Source: Astropecten irregularis (taxonomy: Eukaryota; Echinodermata; Asteroidea; Paxillosida; Astropectinidae). From it: 64,000 bases of DNA. Under the pieces are notes generated by a model. It did not search any database, had not been told where the DNA came from, and saw nothing but the letters and a program-made list of their open reading frames with translations. This document shows, in pieces, positions 1 to 10,692 of this stretch (the stretch's first letter is position 1; every line of letters starts with the position of its first letter). Position numbers and translations under genes: made by a program. Location: NCBI GenBank assembly GCA_963971285.1, contig OZ020246.1, forward strand, positions 23,472,494-23,536,493, read 5' to 3'.

Positions 1-94
1 CCTTGACGTAATGTGGCCCACCTACCTGACACAGACTGATTGTAAACCGAAGGTTGTATAGGTCCTACGGCAACGTCACAACGAGCTAAAAGGG

Positions 95-465
95 TTAAAG
101 GTACTATCATACTTTGCTAACATACCGAAACAGAAATCTTCACAGATTTACGTATAACTTACAGAGTATGAAGATGATGATGGTAGAAACATACAGTTAA
201 ATTTGTTTTGCCTGAAATGCTGTATTTATCAAGTATAAAGAGTAAAACCAGTGACCAAAATTAGTTTTGATCTTTTAAAGATCAAACATTTTAAGAGAAA
301 AGACTTAAGAAATATGGTGGCCGTTTTTAACCGTAACTGTTTTCTACCCGTTAGTGGGACTGAAATATATACAGATGACTGTTACTCTTTCTTTCTTGAT
401 ATTATTTTTGGCCCATGAAACTGCTTTTTTTTTTTTACAAAAAACAAAGTATATACTACCTTTAA
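95..465. mobile_element. MITE family A, full copy (TTAA target site)
   Basis: Non-autonomous DNA transposon of about 370 bp. Each end is TTAA followed by AGGTA-type terminal inverted repeats (left about AAAGGTACTATCATACTTTG, right its complement), and the middle has an AT-rich palindrome around TGATCTTTTAAAGATCA. The TTAA duplication and AAAGG ends suggest a piggyBac-like source (inference). It encodes nothing. About 15 relatives occur across the window. Confidence 0.75.
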
Positions 466-486
466 TGTAGCATTACATTCTGTACT

Positions 487-1031
487 TATACAAGACGACA
501 ATCCGCCCTGTTATGGAGTACTGTTGTCACATCTGGTCCGGTGCTCCAGCTTGTCACCTTTCTCTGTTGGACAGAATACAGCGTCGTGTTGTTAACCTGG
601 TGGGCCAAGAATTGTCATCTTCCTTGGAACCCCTCTCACATCGGCGCAATGTATCTTCACTGAGCATGTTTTACAGATACTATCACGGCATGTGTTCCAA
701 TGGTCTTTCGTTGGTCGTCCCTGTTGACCGTCCCACACAACGAACCACTCGCCTCTCAGTCAAATCCCATCCTCATACAGTCGTGACTCCCAAATGCAGG
801 TCCAAGGGGTATGCTATGAGTTTCTTTCCACGTACTGCTTCACTCTGGAACTCCTTACCTGCATCCTGTTTCCCTGCTGTATATACTTTGTCTAAGTTCA
901 AGTGCAATGTGAATAGGCTTCTGTTATCTTAATTCTGTGCGCTTTCTTTTCCTTTCTCTTTCTTTTTTAGCCCTCACCTCGAGTGGCCTTTGTGCCTTGT
1001 GTTGGGCGACTTCCATAAAAAAAAAAAAATA
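487..1031 (+). mobile_element. LINE 3' end, 5'-truncated (RT C-terminal tail)
   Basis: The only long open stretch (513-932, 139 aa) resembles the region after the reverse transcriptase of CR1/Jockey/I-type LINEs: it begins MEYCCHIWSG, followed by an LLDRIQRR segment and ends with FFPRTASLWNSLP. No polymerase or endonuclease motif is present, as expected for a 5'-truncated insertion. A pyrimidine-rich 3' UTR follows and ends in an A-run at about 1018-1030, taken as the 3' end. Family assignment below LINE level is uncertain. Confidence 0.7.
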
Positions 1032-1297
1032 GGAACAGCAAACAATATTCCCCAAAGTGCCTACCAAAATAACGGATTTCCTTTCATGTCACCCGATGTC
1101 GTTTTAAGCAGTCAATCAATAACTTCATTCACTTGTTATATTTCATGCAATTTTCATGCAATTTTCTAGGGGATAGTAAGCCAATGCCAAAGAAAGTGCC
1201 GATTGTGAAACTGTAGATGGGGTTTTGCTTTGTGCATGCAGAGTATTTGGCTGCCTATTGTGACAAGAGGCCACAAGAGGTTATTTACAGACAAGAT

Positions 1298-1448
1298 CTG
1301 GGATCGATTTCACGAAACCCTGCGATCGATCGTCATTCGAGTTACGAAGGATGACCCATCGTATCCTACGACTTCTACGTGGGGCTGCAATGCATCATAA
1401 GTCCTACCATTTATAGTCTGTGACGATGAGTTTGGTGAAATCGACCCC
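1298..1448. mobile_element. MITE family D (GGGTCGATTTCA ends)
   Basis: About 150 bp, almost entirely inverted-repeat. It starts GGGATCGATTTCACGAAACC and closes with the complement of that end, GGTGAAATCGACCCC. The arms carry CGATCGATCGT-like stretches. Related copies lie near 7527-7849 and 35098-35246. No coding capacity. Confidence 0.6.
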
Positions 1449-1587
1449 TGTGCAATATTCTATAGAAGGCGAAATAAATCATGCCCTTGAATTCTTCAGA
1501 TTTTTTCTTAATGGTATTAAAATTAAAAACTCAAGTATTTTGCGACAAAACAGGGCTCCTTTAAATTTTACTTGCAGCTGTGAAGTC

Positions 1588-1722
1588 GAGTTGGTTGCCC
1601 GAGTCAACCAACTGGTAAAGGCACGGCCCGGACCGCGCGTGCTGCGCCAACACTCCGCCGTAACGAGGAAGATTTTACCGGTTGAAGTAAGCGGTTCAAT
1701 CCCGGTACCGCTTGATTTCTAG
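1588..1722 (+). repeat. Possible tRNA-derived SINE remnant
   Basis: GGTTCAATCCCGGTACC near 1694 resembles a pol III B box, and a weaker A-box-like stretch lies about 90 bp upstream. The spacing is too long for a tRNA, no cloverleaf forms by eye, and no second copy was seen in the window. Tentative. Confidence 0.25.
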
Positions 1723-1729
1723 CACTCTT

Positions 1730-3021
1730 GCAAATAAACAAAATAATTATCTGCAGGGTCAGAATTGTTTTCCCTTTCTCTATCTCTTTAACGACAATAA
1801 TGCTCATTCTGTATAAATAGTAGGAAGCAAAACTATAACTTGATTACATAAAAACAATTATTACGACTCTGATCCTCAAAATACATACACAAGGAGTACA
1901 AATGGAAAAGGGTTTTCTTTATTCAGTTTATTAATGATGGTAATGGCCGTTTTTATAAAACAAATCAAACAAATACAACCCGACTGTAATACGAGTCGAA
2001 GACCTGAAGCTATAGTAATCCACTACTACCTGATAAGAACTTAATTAATCATTTTATTTGATTGTTTTAAATATTATTTGGTTAGGTTGTGAAGACCGAC
2101 TTTAGAGAAAATGATACTGGTCCTATTTTCGAGATTTTCGGAAAACTTAGATTAGAATTAGAAAGATTAACCATTAAACCTGGATATAAGAATAACTACT
2201 TGAAATAATCTAAGTCCATGATGGCGCAAGGAAACTAACATGGGTTTCATGGCAGCTTCGAATCTCAAACTTGCTGAGCAGAAAACAAATCTGCTTACAG
2301 CAAGTGCAATGTGGTCGGTCACCAGCCAAGATCATGCATAACTGTCTGTAACTGGTACTCGCAAATTGCTGAATGTGCTTCATAGCATTACCTTTTCTGC
2401 TGAGCAACTTCACGAATTTCGGACATGGGTTCAAGGTAACCTTCAGCCAGATAGTCACTGATTTGTTCTACCTCACTAGTCTTTTCTCGTGCGTGAACTT
2501 GGTACATAATGTCCATTGGATATAACGCTCGCCTCGAGTAAAGGCTAGGTCTAGTGACATCTAATAACCTACATAATACAAAGTGTAATTTCCAAATCAA
2601 CATTCTGTTCCCCAACAAGAAACTATGTCTATTTGTTTTGGGGAAACAACAATATTCTAGCACACCATTTAGCCACCGTTTGGTTACCAAGGTTAGTATT
2701 GAGTCAAAAAGTCAAAAATCATAGCATAGAAAAAGCAGTTAGACCTATCCCAACGCAGAAAGCCCACATATGCAACAAGAGATGGTATAAACCACACACA
2801 AACATTACCAGTAGTAAAAAAAAAAAGCATCGAGTTATAAATTACAGAATATTGGTCAGCACACCAACTACCTGGAAGCAATCAGTTATTTGCCCAGTCT
2901 TGGTCACTATTTACTTTAAAACTTTAAACCTTTCAATGCCAACTGAAAATGCCCAACGGTTTGGGCTGCAACATCCGGCCAAAATATGAAACAAACACTC
3001 GGTGCGTTGTCCAACTGTGCT
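1730..3021. other. AT-rich stretch with no recognised gene
   Basis: Only short open frames on both strands, with no recognisable domain and no pairs of splice sites flanking conserved peptide. It lies downstream of the coactosin stop codon on that gene's strand. Confidence 0.5.
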
Positions 3022-3390
3022 TTAAAGGTACAGTACAGGATTGGTAACATACCCAAACAGAAATGTTCACAGATTTACCTATATAACTTTCAGGATATAT
3101 GAAGATGGTGCTGAGAGAAACATACCGTTAAAATATTTCCACTTGATGTATTTATCCAGAAATTAATAAAACAAAGACCTAAAACAGTTTTGATTTCCGG
3201 TGTAAGATCAAAGTCAATTCTTTATGTTTTATAAGAAAAATTGAGTCAGGTTTTCGCTGTAGTTTCTCGTGACTCAGATGTCCGATTGAGCTCAAATTTG
3301 CACAGGTTTATTACTTCATGTATGATGGATCAGGCAAAGTGTGAGAGCTATTCTGTGATGACCTTTACCAATCATGTATTATACCTTTAA
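3022..3390. mobile_element. MITE family A, divergent subfamily
   Basis: Bounded by TTAA, with ends reading AAAGGTACAGTACAGGATTGG and its near-complement. The left half matches family A (CAGATTTACCTATATAAC, AAACATACCGTTAAAAT). The right half carries a different core, with GAGCTCAAATTTG and TTACTTCATGTATGATG, that recurs inverted at 21713-21998. This marks a second subfamily. Confidence 0.65.
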
Positions 3391-3499
3391 GAGTGCACAG
3401 ATTTGCAAGGTGATTTGAGCCCAAAACAATTGTAACAACATTTCGTCACTGCTGCATGTTAAACTCTTGTTATAAACACAGTCATTATAGACCTTTTAT

Positions 3500-3740
3500 T
3501 TCAATTTCATAAAACTGTTAAGCCCAAAATTTGCTAAGCATGACATTTCTGTCTTAATAAAAAAAAAAGGAATAACAACAAAATGTCCAAGTGTTGTGTA
3601 TCACTTGTGATTGTTCTTTGCCTGTTGTTTGCTGACCATGAATATCAAATGGAATTTTCAATGGCGGTTTGTTTTATTGAGCGAGACATTATTGTGCTAA
3701 GCAACTTTTTGTGCTTAACAGTTTTATGAAATTGGCCCCA
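3500..3740. mobile_element. MITE family C (GGGGCCAATTTCATAAA ends)
   Basis: About 240 bp, ending TTTTATGAAATTGGCCCCA, with the complementary left end CAATTTCATAAAACTGTTAAG. The body includes GACCATGAATATCAAATGG. Related copies lie at 9199-9450, 33048-33290, 33373-33555 and 51966-52303. Confidence 0.65.
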
Positions 3741-3873
3741 GCATGTCAGTATTTGTAAACAAAAGAAAGGTCTATAGAATGCGATAGGCGTAGCTCCACG
3801 TCCGATGTTTCCTGTAGGTCTATTTCCCTCTACATGTCTCTGGGCTTTCAGCGTTGGGCAGTCTCACCGATCT

Positions 3874-6800
3874 CTATTTCCCGGTCCCGTAGGCGGCACC
3901 GGATGCCTTTTCTAATAATTGTTGGATTCTTTCCTTTTTCACTTCGCTCATATCATCGGCCAAAATCTCCTTTCCGAATTGCTGAGGAAATGAAGAAAAG
4001 ACAAGCACCAACGGTTAAAAATGAATGAATAATAAACAAACAAACAAAATATTAAACAACACTGATATTATCGTGTGTACACATAACAGAAAGGAGGATA
4101 GATAAAATCGAAAACTAACAACTATAACAGGTTTAAAGTTAGGAGGGCCACGCGTTTCTATCCTAGCAGGATCTTACTCAAAGGCTGAATGACAAACTAC
4201 ACGAACATGCAAGTGAAGGAAGCATACATAGTCTGTTACCTTTGATCATGCCTACCTGACCCCCACCCTTTGTCTGACCTATCTTACCCACCCTGACTCT
4301 CACACCACCCATTCCCTTTGTCCATATCCTCTGATCCATTTCATGTATGCTTCCTTCACTTGCATGTTCATGTAGTTTGTCATTCAGCCTTTGAGAAAGA
4401 TCCTGCTAGGATCGAAACGCGTCAGGCCCTCCTAACTTTAAGCATTTGATATATTTCAGGTCATTTTAGCTGATGAGCAGTTTGCAGCAGTTTATACTTG
4501 TGGTTTACCAATTTGATATTGTATTGACCGATCAAGTTATGCATGCTGTAATAATTATTATAATCAGCCATGAATTTCTATCATGTTCCTCTGTATTCCA
4601 GAACACTGTTTGGCAGTTTAAGTAGGAACTCCGAGGACTGTAATGGACCTCGGGTTGAGCTCACTGCACACTGGCCCTGGCTTAAAAAACAGAAGCCAGA
4701 GCAAGCCATTTTGAAGAAAAAAAAATAATGGAGTTTGCATCATGGGGTAAATAACTCGATGCACTGATTTTGACTCAGTTGCAGATCTAGAGAGGGTGGG
4801 GGGGGGGGGGGGGGGGGGTTGCACCGCCTTCCATCGTTCAGCCGCATTCAAAAATGGAGATACGAACAAAAATGGGCACATTTTAAACAAATCATTAATT
4901 CAGGTGGATATTCCAAACCATTTTTCACACCTGTGATTTGATTGTTTGCCACACTTCTTGCAATATGATCTTCGAAAAATCTTAACAACAGATCTTCTTC
5001 TGTTTTGTAAACGATCATAGCCATAACACGGCCCTCGATAAGTTTGGATTGTTTTCATGATTGGGACACAGTTTAGGACTTGATTTCATCGAAATGACAC
5101 TTCTTGACTTTCACCCCCCCCCCCCCCCCCCCCCCCCCCCGTTTCCCGTTTCATGAAGGCTAGATCCGCCCCTGTGACGTGTATTGAACCGATTCGTATT
5201 CAGTGTGTCCCAGAAAAAAACGCAACACTGTGTCGGGAGTCGGGACCCAGTATGTTAAAATTAAACTGTTTATCACTTCAAGATTCAGATATGTGATACC
5301 ACCATGTCTTGGCTATCACCATGTAGAATTTAAGCAAAATCGGGCTGAAATTGGCGAAAATATGACAAATTGAATATGACCAAGGATAACACGCAGAGTG
5401 GTCAATACACACATAATGTGTAATGTGTATGAAAGAAAGATGAACATCGGGTTTTGAGGTTGGGTAATTCAGTCTTAGTTTTTTCCACTCAATTTTAGTC
5501 CAATTTTGCTAAAGTTCAACATTGTGATAGCCAAGAAATAGCTTTATCACATATCTGAATCTTGAAGTGATAAACAGTTTAATTTTTATATAATAGTTCT
5601 CGACACAAGTGTTGCGGTTTTTTTTGGGGGGACACCCTGTACATGAAAATGAAAAACATGGAGCGGACCAATTCCTCTATAGACCTTAGTCACGGTCCAT
5701 CCATCCTACATTCGAAGCAGTGCAATCAAACCAAGGCTTGGATTCAAAAAAGTCTGGTAACCGTCTTCTTTTTTTAGAATTGGTGGCTATTTTTTCCAAC
5801 GGGTATACAAGGAAGGTGACAAAATGAATGCGCATAAGGCGCATTACAGAAGTGACAACCCATTATACACGCACGGTGACAAGTTGGATATATTTCACAC
5901 ATTCATGAAAGGTATCCAAGTGTACGTTATGGATGTGGTTAGTGAGATAACCGTATGGAGGAAATAGCACTGTATAAGGCCATGTAATGATATGGGCTTA
6001 GGAAGTAGATGTTTCCTTTCATATCATGCTATACATCAATCTAGTATTGGATATGCATGATGTATGCACCTGTAATACAATGTGAAAGCAGGCAGGAAGT
6101 TTGCTCTTATTCTGTCTTCATATACTCTATGTGGCTGGAGTTGATGATGAAATACACGTTGTAAACAAATTGTGAATATGGGCCAATCGATATCAAATCC
6201 ACCAATGATTCAACTAATTAATCAGTCAATCCACCAACTGATAAATCAGTCAGCCAATGGATTGGTCAATCAAATAACCAGTCAAAAAATGGCAATCATC
6301 CATTCAGTAAATCAAGAATAACAAATTAGTTGATCGACCATTTCAACAAATCAATCAGTCGACCAGAAATCAACAACGACAAATTAGTCACTCAACCAAT
6401 CAATCAGTCCATCAACAGATTTGTCTACTGGCGAAACAGTCAACCAATTACCCAATCAACAAGACTAGTGTATCAGCATTATTCAGTCCACAAGTCAGTC
6501 AGCAATTCAATCAACCAAGAGCCATTCTCAAAGCTCGGCTCCCTGCTCTGGCTCCATTTCGTGAATCCATTCTATAATAACGGGTATCAAAATAGAGGCT
6601 TTTGGCTACTTTTCGGGAAGTAGATTCTCTGGTTTGAAAAAGAATACAGAGCTTCAGCTTCAGTGAAAAACCACAACCTTTATTTTCAGCATATGGATGA
6701 CAGAGACGTAGCCGGAGCCGGAGCCTCGAGCTTTGAGGAAGGCCCCCAAGCCTCCTGTCACCCTCAGGCTCAGATCCACTTCAAACACACCCCTCAATTT

Positions 6801-9800
6801 CCCCTACTCATTCATTCATTCGATATTACAGATGCAGCCTAAATAATTTCCATATACTTACAGTCACTATCTTTTTGACGAAGGCTTTGTCTGTGCTAAC
6901 TTTGGCTTTTTTTAACGGGGAGACGCTGGGTCCGATCCACGTGATGAAGGCAAACTTGGCTCGTCTGCTCATCTCATCACCAGTCTCAAACCTCACATAG
7001 GCATAGACACGATTATCCTCTGAAATCAATCAGTTTATGTCCATTGTGAATTATATGGGTAAGTTTATAGGTAATATCATACTTTGGGTTTTTGTCAAAG
7101 AAATGCAGATTCATGGGCACAAATATCAAGACAGATACAGTAACAGTCATCTGTGAAAATTTCAGTCCCATACGGTGGCCACTTTTTGAGAAAACAGTGA
7201 AAAACGGCCACAGTATTTCTTAAGTCTTTTCTCTTTTATTTTTGATCTCTAAAAGATCAAAAATAATTTTGGTCGCTGGTTTTACTCTTTTCTGGATAAA
7301 TACAGCATTTCAAGCAGAACAATTTTAACGGTATGTTTCTACCATCACCATCTATATACCCTGTAAGTTTTATGTAAATCTGTGAAAATATCTGTTTCTG
7401 TATGCTACCAAAGTATGATAATACCTTTAATGATTAACAACCTTCAAGCTTTAGGACCGATATTCACCGATATACGGGCAATCATATCGACAACTATACG
7501 ACTAGGCTAACAGAATGGTATACAGACTGGTCGATTTCAACAAACTTATCGTAACTCAATATGCAAATTAGGCTTGCCCTTCACCGACTTGGAAGAGCAC
7601 TGTTTACTCAGTGCTTGTGAGAGCACGTGAGAAAAAAATCACATGCTTGCTCAGGTGGGATTCGAACCTTCGAAGATCGAAAATCGAAGATCGATTTTTT
7701 TTTATTAAAATTATCAATATTCATGATTATCGCAACTCACTATCAATCGTAGGATTTACGATGCAATGCAGCCCTGTGTAGGATACGATGGGTTATCCGT
7801 CGTAACTCGAGTTACGATCAATCGTAAGGTTTCATAAAATCGACCCCTGCTTACCTTGTAATTGTTCCAGAAATTGCTCGTAGTCGGCCCCCGAGCCCGT
7901 CACTTCGATCTGTTTGCCACCATCCGGGTACGAGGCAGTGAACCTTAAGTTGATACAAAGTGAGCAAAGTACAATAATAATGGGTGGATTGTTTAATATG
8001 TCAGCAGGGCCAAATTAGAATAAAAAGGTTCATCAGATAACTTGGATATTAGGGGCATTGTATACAGTCATGTATAGTGGTTGTTTAGCCTGGACAACGT
8101 GCATGCATTGGGGGGGACACTTTGTATGTATAACCGAACATTTGCTGTAACACGGTGTAACCGCAAAACAATACTTTGTGTATTTTCGCCATGCATAATC
8201 AAAGTACAGTATAATACTTTGGTAGCATACCAGAAATATTCTCATTGTTTTACCTATAACTTACAGGATATAGGCCCTAAATACGGTGATGGTAGAAACA
8301 TACCGTTATTTTGTTTCGCCTGAAATGCTGTAAGTATCCAGAAAAGAGTAAAATGAATTGCCAAAAACAATTTTGATCTTCGGAAGATCGACAATAGGCC
8401 TAACAGTGAACATTTACTGTAGGAATTTTTGACGGTTTTTTTTTCAAAACGTGGGCACCATCATCACCTAATATGGTCCCGTTTATTACAAATTTCGAAT
8501 TATTCACTGGATATGGGGACGGCAGTAACCATGCATGTCAAATTGCATTTGTAATGCACTCAACACGAACAATGCATACAAGTCATAATAAACTTCTGGA
8601 GGTACGGGTGTGAGGGTTGTACCATAGAGCTACAAACAGAAGCTCTATGGTTGTACTATAGGTTGCTCAAGTTCACTGATGACCGTTCAATTATTCTCGA
8701 AGTAACGAACCTCCATGGGTCAGACGCTGTGACCCCATGATAGAATAAGCGCCAGGCATATAGATATAGAATACACGGGTGTCAAGAAATTGTACTCATT
8801 ATGTGACCCGTGAACAACGGGACTACGTACGAAGCACAATCACTTGGACTTCAGCTGGACACAATTGAAAATCCCAAAGGTTTTCTGTAGGAAAGTGGCC
8901 GAACCACGTGTGCCGCGCCCCGCCCATCCAAAATATGACGGCACTGTCCCACTGTCCCATGATCATGATGTGGTCCGACACCGAGTGACAGTTGTCGTCC
9001 TTTTGTCGTACTGTCGACACCGGGACGGTGCGACAACTCAAGTGAACGGTGTCGACACAAATCGAGGAAAACTTTGCAGTTGTATAATATAGGCACTAGA
9101 ACGTCATGCTATAATGCAACGATGGGTGATTTTCCACTGTCCACTGTTGGGCCAGTTTGGGTCTGCATGTTATTACAGTCTGCCAGGTTGCATGGGTTTG
9201 CCAATTTCAGGGCACTAAGCACAAACAAATTTGCTAACCATGAAATTTCTCTCTTAATAAAAACAGGATGAACAACCAAAATAATGTCCATGTGTTGTGT
9301 ATCGCTTGTAACTGTTCTTTTGCTGTTGTTAGCTGACCATGAATATCAAATATTGACATTTTAATAGTGGTTTGTTTTATTGAGCACAAGACATTATTTG
9401 CTAAGCAAAGTTTGTTTGTGCCTATCAGCTCCATGCATGGATTTGGCCCACGGTATGACGGATGTGTGACGTCATGGCCACAGCCCCAGCTGTTCCATGC
9501 AACTTGTATATAACGACAAAAATCAAATTTTCCGAATGCCAAAATGTTATATATAAGGCCCAATAGTCTAGTACAGAAAACGCTGACAAGTGTGGCAACA
9601 ATTGATCATTATATCACCTATATTCATGCAGTGATGAGGAAAATAACACGAGCCACTGTGGCAGACAATGAGAGGAGTCACTGTGTATAATAATAGGCCC
9701 TTCACTCAGAAAAAAAATCATACCTCTGTCATGCAAAACATTTCCTTGTTCATCAAAAGAAATTCGACGAAGTTGACTGAACTATAGGGTGAATTTATAT

Positions 9801-9891
9801 CTTACCATACTGTCTCCGATTTGTCACTTCGTACGTCGTTGTAGGCCTCGCACAATTGCTCCTTTGCCTCTTCTGTTAAAGGTCCTGCCAT
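3874..9891 (-). CDS. COTL1: Coactosin-like protein (ADF-homology, F-actin binding)
   Basis: Four coding exons by GT-AG junctions: 9891-9806, 7943-7855, 7019-6862 and 3981-3874, stop TAG. Phases chain without gaps and total 441 nt, giving 146 aa; coactosins are about 142 aa. Exon 1 starts MAGPLTEEAKEQLCEAYNDV; the W codon spans the first junction. Exon 3 carries the family core, AYVRFETGDEMSRRAKFAFI followed by TWIG and STDKAFVKK. Exon 4 ends LLEKASGAAYGTGK. Known role of the family: a single ADF-H domain that binds actin filaments (and, in vertebrates, 5-lipoxygenase) in the cytoplasm. The introns hold MITE copies of families A, B, C, D and E, and intron 3 is nearly 2.9 kb. The ATG has an in-frame Met and no better start nearby. 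A second possible first exon lies at 31724-31806. The family call is firm by eye; orthology to vertebrate COTL1 is inferred. Confidence 0.88.
4133..4441. mobile_element. MITE family B, full copy (long inverted arms)
   Basis: 309 bp flanked by TTAA. Arms of about 100 bp are near-perfect inverted repeats: the left begins TTAAAGTTAGGAGGGCC, the right ends GGCCCTCCTAACTTTAA, and both contain ATCCTAGCAGGATC-type sequence. Single arms of the family recur at 21278-21330, 52735-52980, 62818-63060 and 63176-63245. It lies in coactosin intron 3. Confidence 0.75.
4442..5200. other. Intronic stretch with a poly-G and a poly-C run
   Basis: A 21-base G run at 4798-4818 and a 27-base C run at 5114-5140 bracket about 300 bp. 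The C run is followed by GGCTAGATCCGCCCCTGTG, a sequence type often found at transposon edges. Otherwise nothing was recognised. It lies in coactosin intron 3. Confidence 0.5.
5201..5640. mobile_element. MITE with CAGGGTGTCCC ends (mariner/Tc1-like)
   Basis: 440 bp with inverted arms of about 110 bp. Both arms contain AAATTAAACTGTTTATCACT and CAAGATTCAGATATGTGATA in opposite orientation. The outer tips are CAGTGTGTCCC and GGACACCCTGTA, typical of Tc1/mariner-derived MITEs, which use TA targets. No transposase frame. Confidence 0.7.
6190..6525. repeat. Degenerate CAAT/CAGT-type simple repeat
   Basis: Low-complexity DNA built from AATCAATCAGTC and AACCAATC-like words for about 330 bp. The open frame across it is a by-product of its low stop-codon content. 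Confidence 0.65.
6526..6750. mobile_element. MITE family E (GAGCCGGAGCC ends)
   Basis: About 225 bp. The left end CTCAAAGCTCGGCTCC and right end GGAGCCTCGAGCTTTGAGG are inverted. The body has CATTTCGTGAATCCATTCTA, ATAGAGGCTTTTGGCTAC and CAGCATATGGATGACAGAG, shared with copies at 21030, 55810, 58267 and 61014. The tips are rich in the hexamer GAGCCG/GAGCCT. Confidence 0.65.
7066..7430. mobile_element. MITE family A, full copy
   Basis: Left TIR TAGGTAATATCATACTTTGG; right TIR ends CAAAGTATGATAATACCTTTAA. The central palindrome is intact around TGATCTCTAAAAGATCA. It lies in coactosin intron 2, 47 bp from exon 3. Confidence 0.7.
7527..7849. mobile_element. MITE family D with internal extra sequence
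   Basis: The outer ends GGTCGATTTCAACAAAC and TTTCATAAAATCGACCCC match family D, but the interior is about 170 bp longer than in other copies. The extra part has GCTCAGGTGGGATTCGAACC, which looks like a tRNA-derived SINE B-box region (minus sense). Its right end is only 5 bp from coactosin exon 2, so the MITE tip abuts that exon's 5' splice site. Confidence 0.55.
8203..8480. mobile_element. MITE family A, decayed copy
   Basis: Starts with a degraded TIR (AGTATAATACTTTGGTAGCA) and keeps the ACCTATAACTTACAGGATAT and GTAGAAACATACCGTT blocks. The right end fades out before the TIR. It lies in coactosin intron 1. Confidence 0.6.
8622..8650. repeat. Short perfect hairpin
   Basis: CCATAGAGCT and AGCTCTATGG are inverted around a 9-base loop. 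Probably a MITE tip or remnant; no function is evident. Confidence 0.4.
9199..9450. mobile_element. MITE family C, diverged copy
   Basis: Shares TTGCTAACCATGAAATTTCT, CTGACCATGAATATCAAAT and TTTTATTGAGCACAAGACAT with the 3500-3740 copy. The ends (GCCAATTTCAGGGC and GGATTTGGCCCA) are eroded. Confidence 0.6.
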
Positions 9892-10692
9892 TTTTCTGTC
9901 ACAGTGATATTCAAATCTCGATTTTGTCCTTTAAAAAAATGTGATGGTTTTGGAAAAACGAGTCGTTCCACTCCGGTAGCTGTGCATAGACAGTCACTAG
10001 ACAGTATTTTACCTGTACAAGGACAAGCTGTGTAGGCCTACATGTGCTATGCAAACTATAAAGCAAGTTTTTTTTGGTGGTGTGGTAGTTTTTCTTGTAG
10101 CTTCCTACATACAGGGAGTCCGGTTCCGGCCGCGTATTTCCTGTATTCTAATACATCCTGGTATAATGCGGTGTGAGCTATAGGTTTGTGGGCCAGACTC
10201 CCAATATGGTCCAGTCCGGTGGATCTGGCGGCCCCTCCTACTTTTATACCTACCCTGTAGTATGTGTGGCCAAGGGTAGATAAGGACGATTTATTTTGTT
10301 ATTCCATATACTAACAATGCGTGTATGCCACCTAATGATGTAGACTGTGGGTTTGTGTGTACACTGAGGCCAAGCAATTTAACAATCAAGGTTTACAAGA
10401 TGAGTACATGCGTATAGGGTATGGTCTCTTTCGAACTTACCTTTAGTTTTAATCACAATTCCTCTCGCAGATCAAGAATAGCAGAAAAGCATGGCTATTT
10501 TATACCATGGAGGTAGATTCATGAATCTACCTCCATGATTATACAGAGTAAATCGTGATTCTACTGAAAAGTCCATGGCACAGAAAGAATAATGAATCGA
10601 GACTCTAAAAATAAACACGAATTCCCAGCCAAAGCAAATCGCAATTGTTGAAAAAAATCGTGAAAGATCAGTTTAATAGTTCTTCAGAGTAT
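9892..10692. other. Upstream flank of coactosin exon 1a
   Basis: No coding exon was recognised. It should hold the promoter or a 5' UTR exon for coactosin exon 1a on the minus strand, but no TATA or initiator stands out. It contains the 32-bp palindrome listed separately and ends at the Gypsy-1 target-site copy GTAT (10689-10692). Confidence 0.4.
10506..10537. repeat. Perfect 32-bp palindrome
   Basis: A 16-base arm starting CATGGAGGTAGATTC is mirrored exactly with no loop. It may be a minimal inverted-repeat remnant of a MITE. Confidence 0.7.

Noticed and set aside
6330-6623. A 97-residue protein rich in Asn, Gln and Ser
   Set aside because: It is a translation of the CAAT/CAGT simple repeat and part of a MITE.
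8823-9096. Overlapping open frames on both strands near 8.9 kb
   Set aside because: A GC-richer patch with inverted GTCGACACCG-type repeats gives few stops on either strand. No domain, and no splice sites that fit coactosin.
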